A stretch of 57,430 nt of DNA from Pseudomonadota bacterium (GTDB lineage: Bacteria; Pseudomonadota; Gammaproteobacteria; Arenicellales; UBA868): contig JAERSQ010000243.1 in NCBI GenBank assembly GCA_016845525.1, forward strand, positions 1 through 57,430, written 5' to 3'. The notes beneath the pieces were generated by a model. That model saw only the letters and a program-made list of their open reading frames with translations, was not told the origin of the DNA and ran no database searches. Numbering within the stretch: the first letter of the stretch is position 1; each line of letters opens with the position of its first letter. A program made the translations under genes and the position numbers. Positions 19,111-27,713 of the stretch are shown here, in pieces.

Positions 19111-20352
19111 GTGGGAGCGCCCGGATATCAAGTAAGAGGAGGCAGGGAACGCCCACGGGTCCCCTCCGAGGGTAATCCCTACTACACCGAAGAGGCTCTC
19201 AGGGTCCTCGCCGCAGTATATTCTTGGAACGAGGTCCAGCGTCTTCTCCGCGAGGAGATCGAAAAGGGCGTTGACCCAGAAGAGGCAAAACAGGACCTCA
19301 TGCAGCCCCATTGGGGTGCAGAGGCTTGGATGTTCGAGCCCCTGCCGGAGAGCCCCCAGGAACGTGAACGGTTCTTCTCAGAGAATGCCCCCAAGACCCA
19401 AGAAGAACTCCAAGTGGTCTTTCCTCGGTATTGGCTAATCAAGCCCGAGCACGTCGGGGGGGTCCAACAAGGAGTAGACCCCTTCAATGTGAATGAGGAG
19501 GAAAACCCCAACTCGGTTGCCATCATTGATGCTGACGACAGGTGGAAGGGAGCCCTCCTCACCAACCCGGAAACGGGAGAGCAGCAGTGGCGTTATTCCC
19601 TGGAGCCTGTTCCACCCCCAGAAGAGGAGCCGACGCTTTTCATGGGGGGAACTCTGGCGGGACCCCTTTGGGCACTCGCCCACCATGGGGTAACAAAACA
19701 ATGGCCCGAAACCCGAGCCCGGCTTGCTGAAGATACCGCAGCCCGCCTGCGAGGAGACCCTGAATACCAACGAGGGTATTGGGAAGAAATGGGGAGGCTC
19801 CAAGACAGGCGGGGGGACATTATTTCCGAAGCGGGGGGATACGAAGGCACCTTCGGTGCAGCCCGAGAGGTGCAAGACCTCGCCCCTCGGTTTTTTCGGG
19901 ACGCAGTCCCTCACTTCCTCGGTAGCGCAACCGGAGCAGGGCAAATACGGGCGGCCATGGCTGGAGTCCCCCACCAACTGGAGAGGACAACCGCAGGCGG
20001 AGAAGTAGAGAGGGGAAAGGCAGGACGCCTTGGGGTAGCGGAAGCCCGCCAAGAGGTAGCCCGTAGGATGAGAGAACAGCAGAGCGGCTTAGAAAGAGCC
20101 CAACAAGAGTACGACGCTGGCGAACTCTCCGCACAGGATTATCAGGAACGAATAGGCCATCTTCTCGGCCTCCAACGAACCGCCGAACTCCAAGATCGAG
20201 CCCAAAGCACTCCACCCACCCTGGGCAGAGAACCGGAAACGGAACCCCAAGTTTCTGCGCCTCCCCAATCACCTCCAACACTTCAAGCACCCCAAGAGCA
20301 GGAACTCCAGCCGATTCGAAGGCGTAGGCAGTATACGGGAGAAGAATACTGA
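19111..20352 (+). CDS. Virion-region protein of 413 aa, unknown
   Basis: A GTG start at 19111 follows a purine-rich GGGGGGG tract. The N-terminal 200 residues are mixed alpha/beta, with a segment rich in Trp and acidic residues. Residues about 205-225 (TLAGPLWALAHHGVTKQW) are hydrophobic. The C-terminal half is a charged helix (ARQEVARRMREQQSGLERAQQEYDAG) and ends in a Pro/Gln-rich tail. It lies between decoration-like and fibre genes and shares an overlapping TGATG with the next gene. I can assign no function. Confidence 0.45.
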   Translation: MGAPGYQVRGGRERPRVPSEGNPYYTEEALRVLAAVYSWNEVQRLLREEIEKGVDPEEAKQDLMQPHWGAEAWMFEPLPESPQERERFFSENAPKTQEELQVVFPRYWLIKPEHVGGVQQGVDPFNVNEEENPNSVAIIDADDRWKGALLTNPETGEQQWRYSLEPVPPPEEEPTLFMGGTLAGPLWALAHHGVTKQWPETRARLAEDTAARLRGDPEYQRGYWEEMGRLQDRRGDIISEAGGYEGTFGAAREVQDLAPRFFRDAVPHFLGSATGAGQIRAAMAGVPHQLERTTAGGEVERGKAGRLGVAEARQEVARRMREQQSGLERAQQEYDAGELSAQDYQERIGHLLGLQRTAELQDRAQSTPPTLGREPETEPQVSAPPQSPPTLQAPQEQELQPIRRRRQYTGEEY

Positions 20353-20678
20353 TGGCTAAGAAGACTCTCCCTGGGCACCACGACCCCGAAAAACGGGACT
20401 ACAAGGGCGAATATGCCCAGTACCACGGAAAACCCGAGCAAAAGAAACGCCGCGCGGCCCGGAATAAGGCTCGCCGCCGGGCAGAGAAAGCCGGACGCGT
20501 AAGCAAAGGTGACGGGAAAGACGTTCACCATAAAGACGGCAACCCGACGAACAATAGCTCCAAGAATGTTCAGGTAATGAGCAAAGAAAAAAACCGGGGG
20601 ATGTCTGCGCCCGACAACCTCAAAAAGAAAAGACGAAGTGCCCTACACTCCTCCGCTCGGAGCAAAATGGGCAAGTAG
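20352..20678 (+). CDS. Small basic HNH-like protein
   Basis: 108 residues, extremely basic. Residues 57-72 read VHHKDGNPTNNSSKNV, which matches the HNH finger pattern H-H-x-D-x-N-x-x-N-N ... N-[VL]. Small HNH-like proteins of this size with a Lys/Arg-rich body and the phrase KGDGKDV are common among podovirus structural genes. They may act as DNA-packaging-linked nickases or as virion proteins. Only one possible zinc-binding Cys/His pair is present, so catalytic activity is uncertain. Confidence 0.55.
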   Translation: MAKKTLPGHHDPEKRDYKGEYAQYHGKPEQKKRRAARNKARRRAEKAGRVSKGDGKDVHHKDGNPTNNSSKNVQVMSKEKNRGMSAPDNLKKKRRSALHSSARSKMGK

Positions 20679-20729
20679 GAGGACGGAAGTTAGTTTCTGT
20701 CCAGCCCAACACCTACAAGGAAAACCCCA

Positions 20730-21236
20730 ATGACCCGTATTTCTCCCGCACCGTCAGGGGCAGACCAAAGATGGCAGTCTCCTGTAGCGGACCAAGCCAG
20801 TCTTCCCGTAGCAGGCAACACCCATGGAGATATTCGAGAGGTCCTCGACGATGGCGACGGAAAAGTTGCCCTATACGAGTGGACTGGCTCTGCCTGGATA
20901 AAAATCGCAGACCCGGATTTCATCGACGGGTCAATAAATGCTAACTATCGGGCCGTAACCTCTGGCTCGTCCCCCTACTCCATGATGGTGAACGATTATT
21001 TCTTGGGGGTTGATACCTCAGAGGGGACAGTAACCATCAACCTATCTACGGCATCTGCTGCAAAAGCGGGGAGAATCATCGTTATTACTGATGAGGGGGG
21101 GAACGCGAGCGTAAATGCGATAACAGTAGCGGCGTCTGAGGGGGAGACCATAAATGGGAGTGCTTCTTTTTCCCTAAATACTCCCCGAGCATCTGTAAGT
21201 TTGTACAGTACTGGAAGTTCTTGGTTTATTTACTGA
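20730..21236 (+). CDS. Tail fibre protein with beta module
   Basis: 168 residues, ATG behind AAGGAAAAC. The C-terminal 80 residues form a beta module (YFLGVDTSEGTVTINL ... ETINGSASF ... VSLYSTGSSWFIY) that recurs at the ends of the proteins at 21347 and 22974. The N-terminus contains a short EWTGSAWIKI strand pair often seen in phage fibres. The protein probably belongs to the receptor-binding apparatus. The module is described further under findings. Confidence 0.55.
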   Translation: MTRISPAPSGADQRWQSPVADQASLPVAGNTHGDIREVLDDGDGKVALYEWTGSAWIKIADPDFIDGSINANYRAVTSGSSPYSMMVNDYFLGVDTSEGTVTINLSTASAAKAGRIIVITDEGGNASVNAITVAASEGETINGSASFSLNTPRASVSLYSTGSSWFIY

Positions 21237-21346
21237 TTTTCTCTTCTTGCCCTAAGAAAGGGAGCGTGGTACAGATTTACGGGGTTCACGCACTCATCCA
21301 AGAGTCAACTACAATCTCCGCTTGAGTGCGGAAAGGGAAATAATCC

Positions 21347-22948
21347 ATGTCATTCCTGCATCCCAAAGCAACTTCGTCTGCTTATGGTGTCGTTACTATC
21401 GCGAACGGTACCCAGGCCGAAGGTACTTCCAATAAAAACGCAGCCAGCGGTTACTGCGGCCTTGAGGCTGATGGTGAAGTTGGTGCTTCCCAGCTTCAGG
21501 GAGAACTTTCTGCCCTCATGGGGCTGACCTCCGCTGCTGACAAGCTGGCCTATTACACCGGCTCCGGTACTGCTGCCCTCGCAGACTTCTCGTCTTTCGG
21601 TCGCTCCTTGGTGGACGATGCCAACGCTTCCGCTGCCCGCAGCACCTTGGGCCTTGCCATCGGAACCGATGTTCAAGCCTATGATGCTGATTTGGCAGAG
21701 TTGGCTGGCCTCAGTGATGCTGACGGCAACTTCATCGTCGGTTCCGCTGCCGGTTGGGTTGCAGAGTCGGGAGCTACCGCTCGCACCAGCCTTGGTCTGG
21801 GCGACGTAGCCGTCGAAAACCTGAGTGCAATGCCCGCCATGACCATGAGCGGCGCTTTGACCCTCAATGGCGACCCCTTGAACGATAACCACGCAGCCAA
21901 CAAGGCTTATGTGGACAATCTGGCTGCGGGCCTCCACTGGAAGGATTCCGTCAAGGCAGCTTCGACCGCAAACTTGGACCTTTCTGGTGTTGAGACCATT
22001 GACGGGATTTCTGTCAGTGCTGGCGACCGCGTTCTGGTCAAGAGCCAGAGTTCGGCAGCAGAGAACGGCATCTACGTCGTAGCTGCTGGCGCTTGGGCTC
22101 GCTCAAGTGACATGGACGGCGCAGATGAGTTTGCTGGTTCTGCTGTGTTTGTTCGCGAGGGTACTGTAAACGCTGATTCAGGCTGGACCTGCACCAACGA
22201 CAGCAACCCCAATGTGGGTACCGATGCAGTCAACTTTGCTCAGTTCTCTGGCGCGGGTGCAATCACGGCTGGTGATGGACTCGCTAAGTCAGGCAACACT
22301 CTCAGCGTAAATGTGGCGAGTGGCCTTGAGATTTCTGGTGACAACGTCCAGATTTCTGCTGGTGGAGTTACGACAAGCCACTTGGCTAACGACGCCGTCA
22401 CCGGACCCAAAATCGCTGCTGGTGAGATCGCAAACTCCCACATTGGGGGAGCGGCTGCTATTGCTTATAGCAAGTTGAACCTCACGGGTGCAGTGCTGAA
22501 CGCCGACTTGGCTGGTTCTATTGCTAATGGCAAGCTCGCTAACAGCAGTGTGACCATTGGTGCCGGTTCGGTGTCCCTCGGTGGGTCCTTGACCAACATC
22601 ATCCCCGCAACTAACGGTGACGATCTCGGCTCAAATGGCTCTCGTTGGGATATGTACTCCCGGGGAATGCACGTCGGAATCGTGGCTCCCAAGACGGCGA
22701 ACTACACTGCTGCTGCGTCGGACTACCTGATTCCTTGCAACGCAAGTGGCGGCGACTTCACAGTGAGTCTCCCCGCCATCGGCGATGGTGGACAGGTGTT
22801 CGTGGTCAAGAGCATTAGCACTGGTACGGTAAGCGTCGATGCCAATGGTCTTCAGACCATCGACGGCTCGGCCTCCGCCGTGGATCTTCTGCCTGGAGCA
22901 TCTGTCTCTCTTGTGAGTGATGGCAGTTCTGGCTGGATGATCATCTAA
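21347..22948 (+). CDS. Main tail fibre protein
   Basis: 533 residues. Evidence includes the fibre signature [12 protein letters not shown] near residue 185, followed by a domain with [20 protein letters not shown] that is frequent in phage tail fibres, then repeated short turns ([25 protein letters not shown]) typical of a triple beta-helical shaft. The last 80 residues hold the same beta module as the two neighbouring genes. It has its own 110-base leader with a purine-rich binding site. This is the best candidate for the host-recognition fibre. Confidence 0.75.
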   Translation: MSFLHPKATSSAYGVVTIANGTQAEGTSNKNAASGYCGLEADGEVGASQLQGELSALMGLTSAADKLAYYTGSGTAALADFSSFGRSLVDDANASAARSTLGLAIGTDVQAYDADLAELAGLSDADGNFIVGSAAGWVAESGATARTSLGLGDVAVENLSAMPAMTMSGALTLNGDPLNDNHAANKAYVDNLAAGLHWKDSVKAASTANLDLSGVETIDGISVSAGDRVLVKSQSSAAENGIYVVAAGAWARSSDMDGADEFAGSAVFVREGTVNADSGWTCTNDSNPNVGTDAVNFAQFSGAGAITAGDGLAKSGNTLSVNVASGLEISGDNVQISAGGVTTSHLANDAVTGPKIAAGEIANSHIGGAAAIAYSKLNLTGAVLNADLAGSIANGKLANSSVTIGAGSVSLGGSLTNIIPATNGDDLGSNGSRWDMYSRGMHVGIVAPKTANYTAAASDYLIPCNASGGDFTVSLPAIGDGGQVFVVKSISTGTVSVDANGLQTIDGSASAVDLLPGASVSLVSDGSSGWMII

Positions 22949-22973
22949 GTCAACCCGAGAGAGGGATTCGCGT

Positions 22974-23312
22974 ATGGCATACAAGCACGACGGTCAAAGC
23001 TCGGTTTCGAGCCCCCAAGTTCTTGGCTGCCTACGCGTCTCCCCCCTCGAATCGCCTTACGCGGTAGAAGGCCACGAGCAACTGCTGCTCATCGACGCTT
23101 CCCAAGGGAATGTCGTTATTCAGTTACCTCCCTGTGCTGAAAGTACAGGGAGGCTCATCGGAATCAAGGTCTCTGCCCTCGGGGCGACTTTCAAGGTCCA
23201 CGTCATGGGCCATAACTTCGAAAGAATCGACGGCGTGGGGCAGTACACGATGGAGTTGTACTCGGCCGCCACGCTTTTCTCTGATGGTGAGGGATGGCAC
23301 ATCATTTCCTAA
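22974..23312 (+). CDS. Fibre tip / beta-module protein
   Basis: 112 residues, consisting mostly of the beta module shared with the C-termini of the proteins at 20730 and 21347: EQLLLIDASQGNVVIQLPP, then a strand, then RIDGVGQYTMELYSAATLFSDGEGWHIIS. Its ATG follows GAGAGAGGG. A free-standing copy of the fibre C-terminal module suggests a tip protein, chaperone or interchangeable receptor-binding domain. No other motif is present. Confidence 0.55.
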   Translation: MAYKHDGQSSVSSPQVLGCLRVSPLESPYAVEGHEQLLLIDASQGNVVIQLPPCAESTGRLIGIKVSALGATFKVHVMGHNFERIDGVGQYTMELYSAATLFSDGEGWHIIS

Positions 23313-23330
23313 CCCCCAGGGGGATGATAA

Positions 23331-23522
23331 GTGGAGACAGAGAAGATGCAGGAACTTGCTGTTGAAGTGGCCGTACTGGGCCAAAAAATGCGGGCCCAGG
23401 AGGCAAGAATGAAGACGGTAGAAGAGGATATTCGCTCTCTCCGGTCCCACTTAGACCGAGGGCTCGGAATCCTGGGCTTCTTGATTATTACTGTCCCCGT
23501 TTCGCTCCACTTCTTGGCGTGA
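23331..23522 (+). CDS. Holin-like protein (XhlA type)
   Basis: 63 residues from GTG 23331. The first 40 residues form a charged heptad-like helix (ELAVEVAVLGQKMRAQEARM...), and the last 20 are one transmembrane segment (GILGFLIITVPVSLHFLA). A soluble helix followed by a single C-terminal membrane helix is the plan of XhlA-type holin partners. It opens a cassette of small membrane proteins next to a peptidase-like gene, which supports a lysis role. Confidence 0.55.
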   Translation: METEKMQELAVEVAVLGQKMRAQEARMKTVEEDIRSLRSHLDRGLGILGFLIITVPVSLHFLA

Positions 23523-23525
23523 AAA

Positions 23526-23687
23526 ATGGAGTCGGACCTCGCCGCTCAGTTACTTGAACTTGGTATTACAGGGCTATTCCTGGCCTACCTCGTGTGGCAG
23601 AACAAACAGCTTCTCGCCAAGTTAGATACTTGGCAGGAGAAATACGAGTCTCTCCTGGAGAAACTTATCTTGGAGAAGGACGAATGA
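23526..23687 (+). CDS. Small membrane protein, lysis cassette (53 aa)
   Basis: ATG 23526 opens a 53-residue frame ending at TGA 23687, only four bases after the previous stop. It has an N-terminal membrane helix (LLELGITGLFLAYLVW) and a charged C-terminal helix (KLDTWQEKYESLLEKLILEKDE). Its stop overlaps the start of the peptidase-like gene (ATGA), so the two are coupled. Likely a holin, antiholin or holin partner. Confidence 0.6.
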   Translation: MESDLAAQLLELGITGLFLAYLVWQNKQLLAKLDTWQEKYESLLEKLILEKDE

Positions 23688-24268
23688 GTTTGCTGCCGCC
23701 GCTCCTTGCCCAGGTAGAGAAGCTGGGCTTCAAAGCATTCACTAAGGGCGCATACAACCTCAACATCATTGGGATTCGCTCAAAGCAGCGAGTGGCCAAT
23801 GAGTTCGATGACCTAATGTGCTGTGTTTACCGTGAAAGTAAAGACGGCCCCTTCATCGCGAAATACTGGCCGTGTACTACAGACCCGGGCACCTACTGGC
23901 TGGAGAATCCCATGCGAGTGGATGGAACCGCCATCATGGCCCCCGGGCAGTACCGAGGAGCCTATAGGCTCGACCTCCACGCAGGAAAATACGAGGCGCT
24001 CTGCCAAAGAGAAGCCCCAATCAAGGTTTTCCGGGATTCGAACAGAGATGAAATCCTCGATATGGAGCCCGATTCTCTCGCGGAGGGGTTCTTTGGCTGT
24101 AATATCCACAAAGCAGGAAAGCACTCCACCCAAGTAAATAAGTGGAGTGCCGGATGCCAAGTGTTGCGGGAGGGGGACTTCTACGAGTTGATGGCGCTCG
24201 TCTACAAGCAAATCGAGCATCACCCAACGTGGACTAAGTTTACCTACACGCTTATTGAAGAGTGGTAA
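23684..24268 (+). CDS. YkuD-like cell wall peptidase (endolysin candidate)
   Basis: I start at ATG 23684 (GGAGAAGGA upstream), giving 194 residues; upstream in-frame codons would cover the previous gene. Residues about 139-160 contain NIHKAGKH ... WSAGCQV, which fits the His ... Ser-x-Gly-Cys active site of YkuD-type L,D-transpeptidases and related phage peptidases. Residues about 60-90 hold the family phrase TDPGTYWLENPM. There is no signal peptide, so export needs the membrane proteins next to it. It most likely cuts or rearranges peptidoglycan at lysis. Confidence 0.6.
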   Translation: MSLLPPLLAQVEKLGFKAFTKGAYNLNIIGIRSKQRVANEFDDLMCCVYRESKDGPFIAKYWPCTTDPGTYWLENPMRVDGTAIMAPGQYRGAYRLDLHAGKYEALCQREAPIKVFRDSNRDEILDMEPDSLAEGFFGCNIHKAGKHSTQVNKWSAGCQVLREGDFYELMALVYKQIEHHPTWTKFTYTLIEEW

Positions 24269-24278
24269 GGAGGTCGCT

Positions 24279-24821
24279 ATGCGCCGAATCACTGAAATCG
24301 CTGTTCTTATTTCCCTGGGAGTGCTTCTCCCCCTGAGTGTTGCTCTCGCGGAAGACGAAGTCATCCCCGTCGGGTCCGAGGCTCCGGTCGAAGTCGTCGA
24401 AGTCGTCGAAGCCGACGAAGAGTCCGAGGAGGCACCCGAAGAAGAGGGGGAAGCCGAAGAGTCCGAGGCTGAAGATGCTGAAGAGGCAGTCCCAGAGAGT
24501 TTCGATGAAGCTGTCGATGATGTCTCCCTCACTCTCCAGGCGATTGAGAGCAAGAACTGGCCGGTGGCGGCTGGTTTTATTCTCATGCTTCTTGTCTTCG
24601 TTGGCAATAAGTTTGGTTTGAAGGACAAAGTTGGCCCCAAGCGAGTCCCACTGGTCGCCCTGGTTGTTGCCCTTCTGGGCACGACGGGGGCCGGACTTGC
24701 GATGGGAGTTCCACTCTGGACGGCTGTTGCCCAGGGGATGTCTGCGGGGCTCGCCGCAATCGGTAGTTGGGAAGTTCTCTTCAAGAGTCTCCTCAATAAG
24801 GAAGAGGCCGCCGAAGAATAA
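24279..24821 (+). CDS. Signal-peptide membrane protein, acidic linker
   Basis: The start is ATG 24279 behind a perfect AAGGAGG; 180 residues. It begins with a classical signal sequence (MRRITEIAVLISLGVLLPLS). A strongly acidic, Glu-rich periplasmic linker follows, then membrane segments near residues 90-110 (WPVAAGFILMLLVFVG) and 125-170. It could be a holin or a lysis-timing factor. Family not recognised, but its place in the lysis cassette is clear. Confidence 0.5.
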   Translation: MRRITEIAVLISLGVLLPLSVALAEDEVIPVGSEAPVEVVEVVEADEESEEAPEEEGEAEESEAEDAEEAVPESFDEAVDDVSLTLQAIESKNWPVAAGFILMLLVFVGNKFGLKDKVGPKRVPLVALVVALLGTTGAGLAMGVPLWTAVAQGMSAGLAAIGSWEVLFKSLLNKEEAAEE

Positions 24822-25081
24822 TGGAGGCAGTCCTTCCAATAGTCGGCGCGATTATTTCGGTAATCGGGATGGCAGTCTTGAGTTACCTCTCTCGAAGAGA
24901 CAGGCGGCTCTCAGACGAGGCCATCCGCGCCGCTATTCTGAAGGGCCAACAGGCAGCCCGAACCGCCATCGTCGAGTCTGCGGACGAGGATGTACGGGAA
25001 ATCCGAGAGATTCTCAAAGAGGATGACGCAGAGGAAACTCTCGCTGATATGCTCAACTCTCTGAATCCCGGAGAAGAGTAA
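24821..25081 (+). CDS. Small membrane-anchored helical protein
   Basis: 86 residues, ATG overlapping the stop before it (TAATG). The N-terminal 25 residues are one membrane helix (VLPIVGAIISVIGMAVLSYL); the rest is a highly charged helix. One N-terminal anchor with a long charged helix is the usual plan of an inner-membrane spanin or holin partner. Assignment as a spanin-type protein is plausible but not proven. Confidence 0.45.
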   Translation: MEAVLPIVGAIISVIGMAVLSYLSRRDRRLSDEAIRAAILKGQQAARTAIVESADEDVREIREILKEDDAEETLADMLNSLNPGEE

Positions 25082-25539
25082 TGCGGTGGGGGAGGAGTTG
25101 TCGTCGGAGTTGGGCCCGGTGGCGGCGTGGGGGTTGGTTGTGCCTGCTTCCTTTCCTTTCCCACTCCTCCACCGCTCTCTCTACCGAGCCCCCTCCCGAG
25201 CCTCAACCAAACGAGCCGGTCGAAAACGAATGCCCGGAAGCTACACCCCTTCCCGAGGAGTTTAGCTGCCGGGGAGTGGCAGTCCCCTCCTCGCAAGTGG
25301 CGGATTTGCTGGCATGGAGGGTCTATTCGGGGGAACTGCGTGAACTCTACCGTTTGGACACAACAGCCTGTGAATCCGAGAGGGACGCACTCTCCGCGCA
25401 GCTTCACATTGCCAACAATCCCCCCTTCAATGAACTCCCCGGCGTCCAACGCTGGTCCGGCCGGGCAGAGGGGGCCGTGGTTGGAATCTTAGTGGGCGCT
25501 CTTGGGTGGGTTATTCTCGATTCTTATCTCCGCGAATAA
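25081..25539 (+). CDS. Exported lysis-region protein, possible spanin
   Basis: 152 residues; the start overlaps the previous stop (TAATG). A basic N-terminus and hydrophobic core (GGWLCLLPFLSHSS) look like a signal sequence; a Pro-rich linker follows. Residues about 95-120 form a helix with paired Cys (TACESERDALSAQLHIANN), and a C-terminal membrane helix (GAVVGILVGALGWVILDSYL) closes it. A Pro-rich linker plus helix fits outer-membrane or unimolecular spanins, but there is no clear lipobox. It ends the rightward transcript. Confidence 0.45.
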   Translation: MRWGRSCRRSWARWRRGGWLCLLPFLSHSSTALSTEPPPEPQPNEPVENECPEATPLPEEFSCRGVAVPSSQVADLLAWRVYSGELRELYRLDTTACESERDALSAQLHIANNPPFNELPGVQRWSGRAEGAVVGILVGALGWVILDSYLRE

Positions 25540-25568
25540 GCACGGCATAAGACCGAAAATAAAAGAGG

Positions 25569-25641
25569 CTGGGGCGGCAGGACTCGAACCTACAACCTCC
25601 TGATTAACAGTCAGGCGTTCTGCCAGTTGAACTACACCCCA
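25569..25641 (-). tRNA. tRNA-Asn (anticodon GTT)
   Basis: The minus strand folds into a complete cloverleaf: a seven-pair acceptor stem (TGGGGTG with CGCCCCA, one G-T pair), a D arm, an anticodon stem CCTGA/TCAGG around the loop CTGTTAA (anticodon GTT), and a T arm with GGTTCGAGTCC. The discriminator base is G, usual for bacterial tRNA-Asn. The 3' CCA is not encoded. It lies at the end of the leftward operon, in the gap where the two transcripts meet. Confidence 0.95.
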
Positions 25642-25652
25642 ACACTCCAGAT

Positions 25653-26984
25653 TCAGTCAACCTTTATCTCCAAAGGCTCGCCCTCGGTACGGTCGATTTC
25701 AACGTACTTCCAAGAAGCGCGTCGTCGGCCCCGAGGTTTGATGGTGGACATCACGAGGACCTGACAGGGAGCCTTTTCCAAGACTTCCATCGTTCGGCCC
25801 AGGGTTCCACTATCCCACATACGGTCATCGACAACGATAAGGGCTTCGTCGTCGCTTAGTGCCGCCGCGATTGCCGCCAATACCCGGGCTTCCGTGCTCC
25901 CAGAAAGGGCCGTGTGGCGTGTGCCATCTCGTTCAAGCCCAATCACCAGAGACTTACTCAAGGGAACTATGGAAAAGAGCAACTTTTCCTCCCCGGGCAG
26001 GAACGCGGAAACGCGTTCAATGAAGTCGTCCGCGACTTTGCTGATTGCAGCGAACATAAGAGCGAGGAGCGTGTCTTTTAGCTTCTTCAGGCCATCCTTT
26101 AGTCCAGAGGCGCGGACTTCCCCGTTCTTTGCTGCGATGGCAACGCGGGAGAGTCTCCTATTCAGCAGCGCCTCGGCCAAGTCGGACCCGACCTCTTCTG
26201 TGGCAGGAATCCGAGAGACAGCGTCGTCCCCCCCAAGCATATCCACGAGGTGCCGCAGCACCTCCCGGGCCTGAAGCGACGGATTCGATTTGTACTCCAA
26301 GTACAACTCACGAACAACATCCCTCATTTGGGCCCGATGGAGGCTATTCCACACCCCGGCGAGTTCATCGTCCGAGATATTCTGGACCATGCCCAAAGAC
26401 TCAAGGGCAATCTGCCCGGCCTTGGCGATGCTGGTTTGTTCCCTCTGAAACTTACCGATTCGCTCGACCAAGTCAGCAAGACTTACTTTCTTGCCGTCCA
26501 GCGGGCACACCAAAACAAGGGCTTCGTGTAGCTCCCCGGGCACCCGGTCCAGTAGCTCTTGGACATCGAGGGGCTCACAGAGCGCACGCCAGAAGTATTT
26601 GCCTTGGGTCTCAGCACTCCCGGACATCACTCCATGGAGTTCAGCGACACTAAGCACCGCGCCGTTCTTTCCTTCGCGCTTCGCCCGCTTGCCTCGTGCC
26701 AACGTCCAGTTGCAGCATTCTCCGTCACTCAGGTCGGCCCGAACGGCGCACGCTTCCCGGTCTTGGGGAATCAGGGCTGACAAAAGCGAGCCGTCTTTGA
26801 TGGGTTTATCCCGATAAAGCAGTCCGTAGGCCCCTCCTGTCCGGGCAAGCTGCGCTGCCTCAGCGATTGCGCTCTTTCCAGACTCGTTGTTGCCTACAAG
26901 AAGAGTGTGCTTCCCGAGGTCAACGCTGTACTCTTCGCCATTCGGGCTTTTCACGTTCGTAGTGATTTTTTCGATGTAGCTCAT
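25653..26984 (-). CDS. SMC/RecF-like ATPase
   Basis: The start is ATG 26984 behind GGAGGAAGC, giving 443 residues; a longer frame has no binding site. The Walker A motif GNNESGKS is near residue 33, an ABC-type signature ALSGSTEAR near 360, and Walker B EALIVVDD near 380, where the usual catalytic Glu is Asp. The expected H-loop His reads Ser (VMSTIK). The middle is helical but has no long coiled coil, so it is closer to RecF or OLD-type ATPases than to SbcC. It could act in recombination or in exclusion of other phages. It is coupled by ATGA to the HTH gene before it. Confidence 0.6.
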   Translation of the reverse strand: MSYIEKITTNVKSPNGEEYSVDLGKHTLLVGNNESGKSAIAEAAQLARTGGAYGLLYRDKPIKDGSLLSALIPQDREACAVRADLSDGECCNWTLARGKRAKREGKNGAVLSVAELHGVMSGSAETQGKYFWRALCEPLDVQELLDRVPGELHEALVLVCPLDGKKVSLADLVERIGKFQREQTSIAKAGQIALESLGMVQNISDDELAGVWNSLHRAQMRDVVRELYLEYKSNPSLQAREVLRHLVDMLGGDDAVSRIPATEEVGSDLAEALLNRRLSRVAIAAKNGEVRASGLKDGLKKLKDTLLALMFAAISKVADDFIERVSAFLPGEEKLLFSIVPLSKSLVIGLERDGTRHTALSGSTEARVLAAIAAALSDDEALIVVDDRMWDSGTLGRTMEVLEKAPCQVLVMSTIKPRGRRRASWKYVEIDRTEGEPLEIKVD

Positions 26985-27232
26985 GCTTCCTCCTTCGAAC
27001 CTTCTCGGGCATAGAGCATTGCAAGGGCGGCTCCGTTTGCCCGGGATGGGTATGATGCTCCCGACTTCCATCGGTGCAGCGATTGCACGCTGGGGTGGGC
27101 TCCACAAAGGAAATCTCCCATCCCAACGCAGATTTGCTCGTGTGAAAGGCCGAAACTGAGTAGCTCCCGAATGATTCGGGGGGCATCAGTCTGGGCTATC
27201 ACGCGAGCCTCAAGGGTTGGTTTGTTCGCCAT
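26981..27232 (-). CDS. Small helix-turn-helix protein
   Basis: 83 residues from ATG 27232; AAGGAG lies at the correct distance inside the last codons of the previous gene. The sequence ELLSFGLSHEQICVGMGDFL ... QSLHRWKSG contains a helix-turn-helix with the typical 'S-x-x-x-LxRWxxG' recognition helix seen in Cro/XRE-like proteins. It overlaps the previous gene by 23 bases and the following ATPase gene by ATGA. It may bind DNA to control its own operon or guide the ATPase. Confidence 0.5.
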   Translation of the reverse strand: MANKPTLEARVIAQTDAPRIIRELLSFGLSHEQICVGMGDFLCGAHPSVQSLHRWKSGASYPSRANGAALAMLYAREGSKEEA

Positions 27233-27713
27233 CTTCATTCTCCTTGAATGGGAGTGGAAGCTGGCGAGCAGACTCACACTTGTAGCCTCCCTGCCAATCA
27301 TCCACGTCATAGGGGTAAACTTGGGTGATTCGGTTTAGGGAGGCGACGACTTCTCCGTCCTCCTTCTCCCGAGTAGAAATCAGGAAGACTGGACGCCCGG
27401 CTTTGACGGCGTGCCCCACAATCTGGGCCGTCGCCCGGCCAACGTACTGGGTCGGAATCACAATGAAGTCATAGTAGGGCTTCCGAGTCATCGCGTGCTC
27501 ACGCTTTATGATGCTCTTTGCCCAAGCATCCCAGTCACCCCGACAGTGAATCTTGAAGTCGTCTCTCCCGCAAATCACAGATATCTTCAGGTCCTTGCCT
27601 ACGTTCGAGCCCTTAGATTTCACCAGTTCTCGGATAGTCCTGCACCCCTGGGCAATCGACTTGTCGTCATCGCCCGAAGCGTGCGCGTAGAATACTCGTA
27701 TGTTCTTGCTCAT
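27210..27713 (-). CDS. TIR / deoxyribosyltransferase-like protein
   Basis: 167 residues from ATG 27713 (GGGGGAAGA upstream; ATGA overlap). It reads as a Rossmann-like alpha/beta fold: IRVFYAHASGDDD as strand 1, KISVICGRDDF as a later strand, and IVIPTQYVGRATAQIVGHAV, then AGRPVFLI. The 'Gly-x-x-Thr-x-x-x-x-x-x-Ala ... Gly-x-Pro-Val' phrase recalls nucleoside deoxyribosyltransferase, DUF4406 and TIR-like families, which cut nucleosides or NAD. The catalytic Glu is not obvious, so activity is uncertain. Function unknown. Confidence 0.4.
   Translation of the reverse strand: MSKNIRVFYAHASGDDDKSIAQGCRTIRELVKSKGSNVGKDLKISVICGRDDFKIHCRGDWDAWAKSIIKREHAMTRKPYYDFIVIPTQYVGRATAQIVGHAVKAGRPVFLISTREKEDGEVVASLNRITQVYPYDVDDWQGGYKCESARQLPLPFKENEDGEQTNP

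Noticed and set aside
25569-25641. tRNA-Asn as an integration attachment site
   Set aside because: No integrase or second copy of the tRNA 3' end is visible, so it is taken as a normal phage tRNA gene.
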